From the NCBI GenBank assembly GCA_003602475.1, contig QQSC01000045.1:1-50784 (forward strand): a stretch of DNA of 50,784 nucleotides, written 5' to 3'. This DNA comes from Candidatus Poseidoniales archaeon. GTDB lineage: Archaea; Thermoplasmatota; Poseidoniia; Poseidoniales; Poseidoniaceae. Under the pieces are notes generated by a model. The model made no database searches and had not been told where the DNA came from. It saw nothing but the letters and a program-made list of their open reading frames with translations. The translations under genes were made by a program, and so were the position numbers. Below are positions 1-9,252 of this stretch, piece after piece (position 1 is the stretch's first letter; every line of letters starts with the position of its first letter).

Positions 1-2
1 AC

Positions 3-1940
3 GACAGCATTATCGATGCTGCCGATGCTTGCCCCAAAGGAGAAGTGGGATGGAATTCAACACTGGAATCAGATTTTGACGGCGATGGTTGCATGGATTC
101 CACAGAAGACGACGATGATGACAACGATTTGGTCAACGATTTCAACAACACTGGAGGGGTTCTTGATCGATGTCCGACCACACCAACCAACGCAACTGAC
201 GTGGATGAACGAGGGTGCGCTGCCGTTGAAAGAGACAGCGATGAAGACGGGATTAACGACTTGCTGGATTTCTGCGAAGGGACACCATCGGGTTTGACGG
301 TCAACGAGGCAGGATGTGCTGACTTGGATGGAGACGGTGTGTTCGCTAACATTGACCAATGCTCGAATTCTCCCGCCCGTTGGACCGTGGATGAATTGGG
401 TTGTGCCGTTGTGCAACAACCCATTCTGTGGACCGACGCAACAGGATTGAATGGGCCCATGGAAACCGTTCCAACGTTCAGCGTTCCTACCTTGAACGGC
501 ACTTACAATCTGAAAACACGGTGGTCAGGCGATGATGTCTACTTTTTCATGTTCAAGTACACGGATTCCAGCGGCAACAGCAACAGCGCCACATGGGGAC
601 AAAACCCGGGGAGATTTATCCGAAATTTGCCGTCGAACACCCAGTTGTTTTACGGCTCCTTTGACAGTTCCTACCACAACGATGTGACCCAACAACGCAA
701 CGCCGTTTTGTCTGGTTTGTCCAGCAGTGAAGAGGCATACTGGGACGACCGAATTCATTACATTGACATGGATGCAAGCAACATTGGTGGAGGATTGGGT
801 AACATGATTGGTACATTCAACAATCCCACGTTCATGGGCATCGACCGATTCCAACTGGCACGGGAAACTGGTTCCTTGTACGCTTGGACTTCACAATCAA
901 ACGACCCATTCCATCTTTCTCATGAACCAAACCAGTGGGTGACAGAATTTCCAACCAAAGTACGTGCGTTGGACCCGGGGGTGCATGCGGTTGATCTGAT
1001 GGACTTCCAACGCCACAACGGTGGATGGGGTGGAGGATACAACTCACAGAGCAATGCAACGTTCGACTTACCGAACAACTTGAGTTCCTATGACACGTTG
1101 GAAGTGTATCACGAACATGCATGCTTTGACCGGAAAAACCGGTATCAAAATTCTGACGGAACGTACGGCGGGTGTCACGAGTGGGATTACCTTGCACATC
1201 TCTACATTTGTGATGCATTCAATGCTTCTTCATGCAGCACCGAGTTCATGCGTTGGATCACAACGTATGGAAGAGAAGGCATGTGGCTCACCGATATATC
1301 CCCCTATATGTTCATGCTCGGTGATGGAGAGCAGAGATTTTTCAAGTACAGTGGGGCGAACAAAGGCGACCTTACTGTCACATTTTTGTTCAGCAATTGG
1401 GGTACGGGAGAGCAAGGCATGGATGCAACCTACGCCTTTAGCGGTGGACAATTTGACGGTACGTACAACAACGAGTCAAGGCATGTTCGACAACTGGACT
1501 TCACGGTTCCGCAATGGGCTACAAAAGTAGAAATCGTGGCCACGATTACTGGACACGGGTTTAATCAGGATACTGCAAATTGCGCTGAATTCTGTGATCA
1601 CGAGCACCATTACACACTTGGTGGAAACCAAGCGATGGAATCGCACCCCCTTGTTAACGACAACGAAGGCTGTGAAAAGGAAGTAAGCAACGGCGTTGTG
1701 GCCAATCAGTTTGGTTCATGGCCGTTTGGACGTGCTGGATGGTGTGCTGGTCAAGATGTTGAGCAATGGAGATACGACATCACGGATTGGGTCGACCAGG
1801 GGCTGAACAACACCAACCAACTGGTCTATCGTGGGTACTTCAACGGTCAGGAATACGTTCCATCGGACGGAATAGGCAACGGTGGACGCAACATTCGTGC
1901 TGCGATTTGGGTTGTATATTACGGCGCTACTGATGCTTAG
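3..1940 (+). CDS. PNGase F-like peptide:N-glycosidase with N-terminal TSP3/Ca-binding repeats (5' truncated by window edge)
   Basis: Frame is open from nt 3 (DSIIDAADACPKGEVGW...) through the listed ORF. DxDxDG-type repeats at the N-terminus. C-terminal GHGFNQDTANCAEFCDHEHHYTLGG...GSWPFGRAGWCAGQDVEQWRYDITDW and GGCHEWDYLAHLYICD resemble PNGase F N- and C-domain signatures. Confidence 0.8.
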   Translation, partial: DSIIDAADACPKGEVGWNSTLESDFDGDGCMDSTEDDDDDNDLVNDFNNTGGVLDRCPTTPTNATDVDERGCAAVERDSDEDGINDLLDFCEGTPSGLTVNEAGCADLDGDGVFANIDQCSNSPARWTVDELGCAVVQQPILWTDATGLNGPMETVPTFSVPTLNGTYNLKTRWSGDDVYFFMFKYTDSSGNSNSATWGQNPGRFIRNLPSNTQLFYGSFDSSYHNDVTQQRNAVLSGLSSSEEAYWDDRIHYIDMDASNIGGGLGNMIGTFNNPTFMGIDRFQLARETGSLYAWTSQSNDPFHLSHEPNQWVTEFPTKVRALDPGVHAVDLMDFQRHNGGWGGGYNSQSNATFDLPNNLSSYDTLEVYHEHACFDRKNRYQNSDGTYGGCHEWDYLAHLYICDAFNASSCSTEFMRWITTYGREGMWLTDISPYMFMLGDGEQRFFKYSGANKGDLTVTFLFSNWGTGEQGMDATYAFSGGQFDGTYNNESRHVRQLDFTVPQWATKVEIVATITGHGFNQDTANCAEFCDHEHHYTLGGNQAMESHPLVNDNEGCEKEVSNGVVANQFGSWPFGRAGWCAGQDVEQWRYDITDWVDQGLNNTNQLVYRGYFNGQEYVPSDGIGNGGRNIRAAIWVVYYGATDA

Positions 1941-3124
1941 ACTGCGGGCGGTGGTGCCACATGTTCGGTACGGGCAGCAACCATGACCGGGGTTTCCAAA
2001 GGGGCATAATCGCTGTTGCGCCGCTGCGGTAGGAATCCTCCGCGGACGATGGAATCTTGCAGTTCCTTTTCGGTGGCTTCTACTTTTTTGGTTCCAGATG
2101 CGGACACAACATTCTCTTCCATCATCGTAGATCCTGCATCGTCAGCTCCTCCCAAGAGGGCCATTTGAGCGACCCCCATGCCCATGGTTGGCCATGATGC
2201 TTGGATGTGTTCGACGTTGTCTAGGAACAACCTTGCAACGGCCACGTGCCTGAGGTATTCTGACGCCCCTGCCCCAAGATCGACTTTGTTTTGACCACGG
2301 TTCCTTTTTCCAAATGTGTTGTGTTCGAGTTGAACTGGCCAAGCAATGAACGATGTGAAGCCGTTTCCGTGAGCCTCAAGGCTTTGCTCTTGCAGACGCC
2401 GAATGGCGTTCATATGCTCGACTCGTTGCTCGTTTGTTTCACCAAAACCAATCACATTGGTGGCACTTGTGGTCAGTCCCAATGATTGGGCTTCGCTCAT
2501 CACACGAAGCCAGTTCAGTGGGCTGCCTTTTTTTGGAGAAACATCTTTTCGAACATCATCCACCAACATTTCAGCCCCACCCCCAGGCAAACCATGCATG
2601 CCTGCCGATTTGAGATCGGTAAGAACTTGTAAGGTTGACATGTCACACACTTCGGCAATCCCTTCAATTTCAATGGGGCTAAAACAGTCAAGGTCGATGC
2701 TTGGGTGGTGTTCTCGTAGGAAACCAATCAGATCAAGGTACCATTGAAACGGCAAAGAGGGATTGACGCCTCCTTGCATGAGGATTCGAACACCTCCAAT
2801 GGATTCCAATTCACCTACCCTCTCAGATATTTGCTGAAATGTTTGTGTGTATTCCTCATCGTGACCTGGTGGGCGGTAAAACGAGCAGAATTGACAATTG
2901 ATGGTGCAGGTGTTGGTGTAGTTGATGTTTCTGTCAACGAGGTAGGTCACTCGACCGTCAGGATGCATGGCCATACGCCGTTGATGTGCGGCGTTCATTA
3001 GAGCGTGAAGTGGAGCGGTGTGGTACAGTTCTGTAGCCTCTTCAGGCGTTAGACGAACCTCGTTTTTGTGGTCACGAGTCCAGTGCGCTTGACGCTCAAG
3101 AATATCGGACCACATGTTGGACAC
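1937..3124 (-). CDS. mqnC: Radical SAM protein, MqnC-like (cyclic dehypoxanthinyl futalosine synthase) or CofH/MqnE relative
   Basis: DRNINYTNTCTINCQFCSFYRPPG (CxxxCxxC), GGVRILMQGGVNPSLPFQWYLDLI, and CFSPIEIEGIAEV typical of the MqnC/MqnE/CofH group. Confidence 0.65.
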   Translation of the reverse strand: MSNMWSDILERQAHWTRDHKNEVRLTPEEATELYHTAPLHALMNAAHQRRMAMHPDGRVTYLVDRNINYTNTCTINCQFCSFYRPPGHDEEYTQTFQQISERVGELESIGGVRILMQGGVNPSLPFQWYLDLIGFLREHHPSIDLDCFSPIEIEGIAEVCDMSTLQVLTDLKSAGMHGLPGGGAEMLVDDVRKDVSPKKGSPLNWLRVMSEAQSLGLTTSATNVIGFGETNEQRVEHMNAIRRLQEQSLEAHGNGFTSFIAWPVQLEHNTFGKRNRGQNKVDLGAGASEYLRHVAVARLFLDNVEHIQASWPTMGMGVAQMALLGGADDAGSTMMEENVVSASGTKKVEATEKELQDSIVRGGFLPQRRNSDYAPLETPVMVAARTEHVAPPPAV

Positions 3125-3127
3125 ACC

Positions 3128-4546
3128 TCACTTCCAATCTTGTCCTACGATGGCCTCTATATCATCAATTGTCTTTGGGCAATCTTGGGTCAAGACGACC
3201 GGGCCTGAATCGGTGACGAGGACATCGTCTTCAATTCGAATTCCTATGTTTGCATAGCGTTCAGGGCAATCCACATCAGGTCGCCATGCCCCGAAATACA
3301 ATCCGGGTTCAACAGTGAGGCACATACCTGCTTCAAGGAGGCGCGGCTGGCCGTTGGGCTTGTACACACCGACATCGTGGACATCAAGGCCAATCCAATG
3401 GCTGGTGTTGTGCATGTACCACTTACGAAGTTCACCGGTTTCAACATCCAAGGCTTCTTCAATCGTCTGATCAATGACACCCAAGTTGATCAAACCCTCT
3501 GCCAAAACCCGACGCGCTGCATCATGGGGAGCGGTGTACTGTTCACCTACGCGACATACGGCAATAGCGGCTTCCTGTGCAGCCAAGACGATCTCGTACA
3601 GTTCACGTTGAGGTACAGAGAATGTACCTCCAATGGGCCATGACCTTGTGATGTCGCTCGCATACCCTCTGTACTCGGAACCTGCATCGATGAGCACCAC
3701 ATCCTCAATGTTGCATTCATCGTTGTTGACCGTGTAATGAAGAATAGTCGCATTTTCTCCACTCCCAACAATGGATGGGTACGACCAGCCTTCACCGCCG
3801 GCATAGGAGAAAAAACCTTCAATAACGGACTGCAATTGATTTTCTCGGACACCTTCGTGGCTGTGTCGCATGGCAAGTTCATGAGCAATGCTGGCAACCT
3901 TTCCTGAAAACAACATGTGCTCAACTTCAGAGGCTGATTTGCGCAGTCGCAGTTCTGCCAAAAGAGGGGACGGGTCTTGCATGGTTACCGGGCCTGTACC
4001 GAAGTGTTGGCGCTTGCGGTCGCGACGCTCGATCGATTCAAGCACCAGTGCATCGAGTGCAGCATCGACACTGCTTCGATGAAACACACGCTTCGCATCG
4101 CTCAACCATTCGCTCAATCTGTCGTTTCTTTCATCGGTGGGATATGCTTCGTCAACTGCATAATGTTCCAAAGCTCCTTCTGTACCTTCTCGTCTTCCTT
4201 CCCATATTTCTTTCAGTGTATCTTTCGGTTGAACAAACAAGGCTGAACGCCAGTCGTTTCCGTCATGACGAAGCACGAAGGTTGCTTCGGGGTCCGTCCA
4301 TCCAGTGAGGTACATCAAATCACTTGACGTTCTGAAACGATAATGGACATCGTTGGACCGAACCGCTTCGTGTGGCGCCACGACAATCAGGATGTCGGAA
4401 GTCCGGAATTGTTGGGTTAGGCGACCTTGTCGTTCGGAGAATTCCTCGACACGTATTGGTTCAGGTGCGGGAGGAAGACGCTTGAGAGCCTCGGCAAACA
4501 TGATGGTTGGTAGAAGCCCCGGTTTTTCAATCGTTGGTTGACTCAA
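3128..4546 (-). CDS. pepP: Xaa-Pro aminopeptidase (M24B, AMP_N domain)
   Basis: N-terminal FRTSSDLMYLTGWTDPEATFVL. M24 motifs VVLIDAGSEYRGYASDITRSWPIGG, HNTSHWIGLDVHDVG, LTVEPGLYF, IGIRIEDDVLVT. Confidence 0.85.
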   Translation of the reverse strand: MSQPTIEKPGLLPTIMFAEALKRLPPAPEPIRVEEFSERQGRLTQQFRTSDILIVVAPHEAVRSNDVHYRFRTSSDLMYLTGWTDPEATFVLRHDGNDWRSALFVQPKDTLKEIWEGRREGTEGALEHYAVDEAYPTDERNDRLSEWLSDAKRVFHRSSVDAALDALVLESIERRDRKRQHFGTGPVTMQDPSPLLAELRLRKSASEVEHMLFSGKVASIAHELAMRHSHEGVRENQLQSVIEGFFSYAGGEGWSYPSIVGSGENATILHYTVNNDECNIEDVVLIDAGSEYRGYASDITRSWPIGGTFSVPQRELYEIVLAAQEAAIAVCRVGEQYTAPHDAARRVLAEGLINLGVIDQTIEEALDVETGELRKWYMHNTSHWIGLDVHDVGVYKPNGQPRLLEAGMCLTVEPGLYFGAWRPDVDCPERYANIGIRIEDDVLVTDSGPVVLTQDCPKTIDDIEAIVGQDWK

Positions 4547-6072
4547 CCCTCGTCATCGGGTTGGTTTGGATTTCTCTTGGACCATTTTGGCAAATCATCA
4601 AATTCAGAATCTCGATGGATCATGGTGAAAAATCCAATCATGAGCACGCCAAGCAAACCGACGCCAAACCAAAGATAACCGTCGGTTGAAGAGATTGCGT
4701 CTTCGGGGGGACTCAGAATTTCAATCTTAACAGAGACCCTATCAGTGGATCCATCGTCATCAAAGACGATCAGTTCAACATCATGGACACCAACACCATC
4801 CAACAATGATGCATTCAGTTGCTGAGCACCTCGTACAGATGTGGTGTTGTCAATGACCCAAAGGTAGTCCACGGGTTCGTTGTCGTCACGCTCAAAGGCT
4901 TGAATTGACCAGTTCAGTTCAGGCCCCACCACAACAGTTTGTCCTTCGCCAAGTTCGAAGCCGTCAACGGACAAAACGGCATGGGGCCGTATGTTTTCAA
5001 CTTCAAATTCATGAATCGCAGTTGTGGTATAACCGGCGCGGTCCTGAACGATGACCTGAAGATCATAGTGGCCTGAAACCGATAAATTTAGGACGGCATG
5101 GTGTTGGTCGATGAGTTCGGAAGAATACAATGTCCTGATCGTATCGTTGTTGTGCATCAGCGACCATGTTGCGGTGGTCCGAGCCCCGTCGTAGCCATCA
5201 TCGACATTGGCGAGAACGTGAATCAAGGAGCGTTCATAGACGCTGTTGGGAGCAGCAAGAGCCAGCGAAGGTTCGGTAGTATCAAGAATCACCAGATGCA
5301 TCATCGTGTTGGAATGGCGTAAGACTTGGTCAACCACCCTCATTTGAAGCAACCAGACACCGTCAGCATATCCCGCAGCAGAGAGGTCAACGGAGATCTG
5401 AACTGAGGTGGCCTGTACGGTAGCCACTACAGCAATTGGAACGGCCTCTTCACGGCAAACCTGTCCTGGAGCTTCGCAGATTTCAGCCATTACTTGAGCA
5501 GAGTTCCAACTGTTTAACGACATGACAGCGTGGTAGCTGAGGCTGACCAAGCCGTTGCTAACGGGCGCATTGTTGGTTGGTGAGAGTGAATGCAATTCGC
5601 CGGGCACATCGGAGAATAAAACCGGACGATGTTGTGATGCATCCCCGATGTAAACCGTAAGACGGAACACTTCATCAGACCCTGGTCCCGATTCTGGAGT
5701 CAAGCCAATGTAGCAAACACACGAAAGCTCGGACGTATCGATGCTTAACGTCCATTCAAATCGTTCGTCGCTGACAGGTGTTACACTGGTGAGATGTGGA
5801 CCGTTTAACAGCACAACGGGGGTGGTTGAACCAAGGTCAACGACCACCCAGGAGGTATCTCGTAGGGGGAAGTTGGAACTCCCGTTTAGCTCAAGTGTCG
5901 ATGGAACCAACAGTCCGTGGTCGTCTGAAAACACAATTTCCGGAGTTGATTCAGGCGTATGACCTCGATGGTGACCAGCAGCGGTTGCAGGGAACACCAA
6001 TCCAAACAGGAGAATAAGCACAACGGCTGAAATCCTCCGAGATGGTTGGTCACGCATAAGATTCAACCACAA
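4543..6072 (-). CDS. Secreted/membrane-anchored protein with PKD/Ig-like domain and C-terminal TM helix
   Basis: N-terminal hydrophobic segment (RISAVVLILLFGLVFPATAAG), PKD-like NWSIQAFERDDNEPVDYLWVIDN, C-terminal LWFGVGLLGVLMIGFFTMI. 4-nt ATGA overlap with the next gene. Start may be the internal Met near 6057. Confidence 0.65.
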   Translation of the reverse strand: MWLNLMRDQPSRRISAVVLILLFGLVFPATAAGHHRGHTPESTPEIVFSDDHGLLVPSTLELNGSSNFPLRDTSWVVVDLGSTTPVVLLNGPHLTSVTPVSDERFEWTLSIDTSELSCVCYIGLTPESGPGSDEVFRLTVYIGDASQHRPVLFSDVPGELHSLSPTNNAPVSNGLVSLSYHAVMSLNSWNSAQVMAEICEAPGQVCREEAVPIAVVATVQATSVQISVDLSAAGYADGVWLLQMRVVDQVLRHSNTMMHLVILDTTEPSLALAAPNSVYERSLIHVLANVDDGYDGARTTATWSLMHNNDTIRTLYSSELIDQHHAVLNLSVSGHYDLQVIVQDRAGYTTTAIHEFEVENIRPHAVLSVDGFELGEGQTVVVGPELNWSIQAFERDDNEPVDYLWVIDNTTSVRGAQQLNASLLDGVGVHDVELIVFDDDGSTDRVSVKIEILSPPEDAISSTDGYLWFGVGLLGVLMIGFFTMIHRDSEFDDLPKWSKRNPNQPDDEG

Positions 6073-9000
6073 TCAGTCACTGAACGGGTCACACAATTCG
6101 CCTTGTCCAGGGTAAGAAACAGGGTTTCGAGGATTGGTGTCCCACTTGTATTCACAATAGTTCACGTGACCGTCGTCGTCCGTATCCGCCATGCGGTCGG
6201 CCCCGTCGAATGGATCAAACTTGAAGTGGAATTCCCATCCTGTGGCCATGCCGTCGTTGTCATGGTCTTGATAGTACACTTCCGGCCCGTCGTTCCAGTC
6301 GTCGCCGTCGGTGTCGTTGGTGATGGGGTTGGTCATGTTTTGCAACTCCTCAAAGTTGGTGTAATTTTCAAGATTTTCATAAAACCGTTGACCATCTGGT
6401 GTATTAGGGTCAATGTTGCATTCAGAGTTGGTCGTATCGTTGTATCCAGGGCAGTATCGCTTGATTAATCCGCTGCGATTTAGACCATCTCGATCGGGGT
6501 CCTCTGAGCCATCATCAATACCGTCCAAATCACTGTCGGGCATGGAGGGGTCCATGACACCACGGGCGCCGTATGCACCTACGGTGGCGTTATCGGCCAA
6601 ACCGATTTCAAAGGCCAGTTGTGAGTAGTACACCTCCCAGCCATCAGGGAGCAAGTCGTCATCGGTGTCGTCATCAACAGGATTGGTGTTCCATCGGTCT
6701 GGGGCTTCAAGTCCGTTTGCCAACGTATCGTTGTCAATGTCAAATGTATCGTCCTTCAACGATTCGAGTGACGGGTCAAGGGCCCAGCGGCCATTGCATC
6801 CATTGCAAAGGTCGTTGCCCGGCATCTGGAATCCAGTAAGGTTCATTTCACTGACCTCAAACTTGGGTGCAAGGGCGAATCCACCCAACCAGTTTTGCCA
6901 TTCGTAACCACCTGGTTGCATGGTGCATGAGCCTCCTTGAGATGCTTCACACCCAGGTCGAATCCATGTTGATGTAGCGACCCATAGGCTGTGGGACTTG
7001 GTGTTGTCTTCAGCAGATTTGACCTGCATCTCCCACCCATCCAGCATGCCATCGGAATCGGTGTCATTGAGCAAGGGATTGGTCGCTCTCTGGAACGGAC
7101 GTGGGACAAACAGAACTTCGTGACCGTCAATGAGGCCATCAGCATCGGTATCGGAATTGTTGGCATGGGTGAGGAAGTTGTCTTCACCGGCAATGACCTC
7201 CTCGCCGTCCTCGAGACCGTCGTTATCGGTGTCGAACATGCAAGGGCTGGTGGAGTACGTCTCGCCTTCCCACGTAAAACTGGCACCGGCTTCTTGGAGG
7301 TCGCTCAAACCGTCAGAGTCCGTATCGGGGTTGGAGGCATTGGATCCGCCAGTGCTGCACACCGATGAGAACTCTTCGAAGTCAGAAAGACCGTCAGAAT
7401 CGGTGTCGTATAGACCGGGGTCTGAGGTCACCCATGTGGTTTGAACACCGCGATTGACGACCAGGATTTCCCAGCCCATGACCTCAATTCCATCCAAAAG
7501 GCCGTCACCATCGGTATCCGGGTTGAGGGGGTTGGTGCTGCGTCCATCGAGGACGCCATCTTGATCTCTGTCGTTGGCTTGGTATTCCATTACGTTCGTA
7601 AATCTCTCCTCAACCTCAACGATGGTGATCCATTCGAACAGGCGAGAGTCAACAGTTTGTCCAACCGTGACGTCAATGTTGTAAACATACCCAGCAACGG
7701 GTGCCAAAAGTGGGATGATTTGTTGGTTGCCGCCACCGAGTGTAACACGCGCACGAGCCACCGTTTGATTGGCTTCCACCTGTTGGTCCAGGACAACGTC
7801 GATGCCGTGCACAACGGCAGTTGTTTCCAAATCGCCAAACATGACAGCACCGTCACCATCAAGGTCCCAACCGTCCCGGTCGGGGTCAAGGTCTCTGTTG
7901 GATGCTGAGCGTGGGTGGAGGCCATTGCTGGCTTCCCATTGGTCTGGCATTCCATCCATGTCGGTATCTTCCAGCCAAGGCGAGGTGAAATTGCCTTCAC
8001 CGAACACTTGAGCCACCTGATATTCCTCAAGATTGTTCAAGCCATCTTCGTCCCAGTCGCCGTACCCATCGGAGGCGTTTGAGGGGTTGAGGGTCCATGC
8101 GGAGTTGGCAGGGTTTCCGGCGGTGGAGTAACAATACTCGAATCCATCTGGCATCCCATCGCCGTCGGTATCCCAATCGGATGGACCGTTACGGAGACCG
8201 TCGTTGTCCATGTCCATCATAAACCAAGAGCGGTCTTGCGTAGCAAAAGGACCAGCCTGCGTCACGGGGTCGAGGAGATCGATGTTGCATTCCTCTCCCA
8301 TGCCAACAAACAATCCAATGCTTCCATTGGCGACCTCAACAATGTCATCGATAAGGTCCATGTCCGAGTCTCTAGCGTCAGGATTGGTTCCAAAGGCTTC
8401 TTCTTCGAAATTTGCCAACCCGTCATCATCCGAATCCAACACGCTGTCGCATGAATATCGGCCGTTGAGGGCAAGGTCGTCCCATTCAGGCATCCCACCC
8501 TCGCCATTGAAACGCGATTCAAGGGCGGCTTCCATGGCTTGGTCAAGCAACACACAGTCCCAGTTTCCATCAAGTGGATTGAACATGGTCACTTCACCGC
8601 CCGGGGTGAGAACTTGTGTGGTGTAGAGGGATTCCCAACGGTCGTTCAATCCGTCGTTGTCGGTGTCGGAACGTTGTGGGTCGGTGCCCAGTTCTTGTTC
8701 AGCCTGATTTGTGAGGCCGTCGTTGTCTGGGTCGCCGGTGGGGCCTTGGTTGGGGTCTGGCCAAGAATCGGTTTCATTTTCGACATTAGCATCTTGGGGT
8801 TCATCGTTTGAAGACGGATCAACAACACCATCTTCGGATTCTCCGTTGTCGAGAGGATTGAGGCCGTGTTGGACTTCCCAACCGTCACTCATCCCATCGT
8901 TGTCGGTATCGGCATCGTTGATGTCCGTACCGTACTGAGTCTCCTCGAGACGGTCCGACAGACCGTCTCCATCGGTATCGGTAGCAGGATCTGTGACATC

Positions 9001-9153
9001 AGAGGTGCCTAGCAAATCTTCCTCAACAGCACTGTCGAAGTTTCCGATGTTTTCACTGGTTTGAAAGACGCCCGAAACGCCGACGAACATGGACCCGAAC
9101 ATCAGGGTGGAGATGATGGCTACGTATGCCATTTGATTGTGACTAAGACTCAT
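6073..9153 (-). CDS. Large thrombospondin type 3 / Ca-binding repeat surface protein
   Basis: About 20 copies of D[TS]DxDGLxDgxE-type repeats after an N-terminal hydrophobic segment (AYVAIISTLMFGSMFVGVSG). Start set at MSLSHNQ (9153); the listed ORF starts at 9171. Confidence 0.8.
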   Translation of the reverse strand: MSLSHNQMAYVAIISTLMFGSMFVGVSGVFQTSENIGNFDSAVEEDLLGTSDVTDPATDTDGDGLSDRLEETQYGTDINDADTDNDGMSDGWEVQHGLNPLDNGESEDGVVDPSSNDEPQDANVENETDSWPDPNQGPTGDPDNDGLTNQAEQELGTDPQRSDTDNDGLNDRWESLYTTQVLTPGGEVTMFNPLDGNWDCVLLDQAMEAALESRFNGEGGMPEWDDLALNGRYSCDSVLDSDDDGLANFEEEAFGTNPDARDSDMDLIDDIVEVANGSIGLFVGMGEECNIDLLDPVTQAGPFATQDRSWFMMDMDNDGLRNGPSDWDTDGDGMPDGFEYCYSTAGNPANSAWTLNPSNASDGYGDWDEDGLNNLEEYQVAQVFGEGNFTSPWLEDTDMDGMPDQWEASNGLHPRSASNRDLDPDRDGWDLDGDGAVMFGDLETTAVVHGIDVVLDQQVEANQTVARARVTLGGGNQQIIPLLAPVAGYVYNIDVTVGQTVDSRLFEWITIVEVEERFTNVMEYQANDRDQDGVLDGRSTNPLNPDTDGDGLLDGIEVMGWEILVVNRGVQTTWVTSDPGLYDTDSDGLSDFEEFSSVCSTGGSNASNPDTDSDGLSDLQEAGASFTWEGETYSTSPCMFDTDNDGLEDGEEVIAGEDNFLTHANNSDTDADGLIDGHEVLFVPRPFQRATNPLLNDTDSDGMLDGWEMQVKSAEDNTKSHSLWVATSTWIRPGCEASQGGSCTMQPGGYEWQNWLGGFALAPKFEVSEMNLTGFQMPGNDLCNGCNGRWALDPSLESLKDDTFDIDNDTLANGLEAPDRWNTNPVDDDTDDDLLPDGWEVYYSQLAFEIGLADNATVGAYGARGVMDPSMPDSDLDGIDDGSEDPDRDGLNRSGLIKRYCPGYNDTTNSECNIDPNTPDGQRFYENLENYTNFEELQNMTNPITNDTDGDDWNDGPEVYYQDHDNDGMATGWEFHFKFDPFDGADRMADTDDDGHVNYCEYKWDTNPRNPVSYPGQGELCDPFSD

Positions 9154-9252
9154 GATGCATACCCCGCACATCTGTGCAATTTCTGCGTGGCGTTGTTTCG
9201 GTTATGAACCTTGACCTAAAATGCGTGAGAACAGGGACGTGGGGGCTCGTTT

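Noticed and set aside
6073-9153. Regularly spaced repeats of similar DNA (gtc/atc-g-tt-gtcggtgtc) that look array-like
   Set aside because: They encode degenerate DxDxDG Ca-binding protein repeats within one intact ORF. Spacing and sequence vary, so this is not a CRISPR array or satellite.
9166-9177. GCACA-TC-TGTGC inverted repeat upstream of the TSP3 gene
   Set aside because: Only 5-bp arms and near the start codon; it could easily arise by chance and nothing else supports it.
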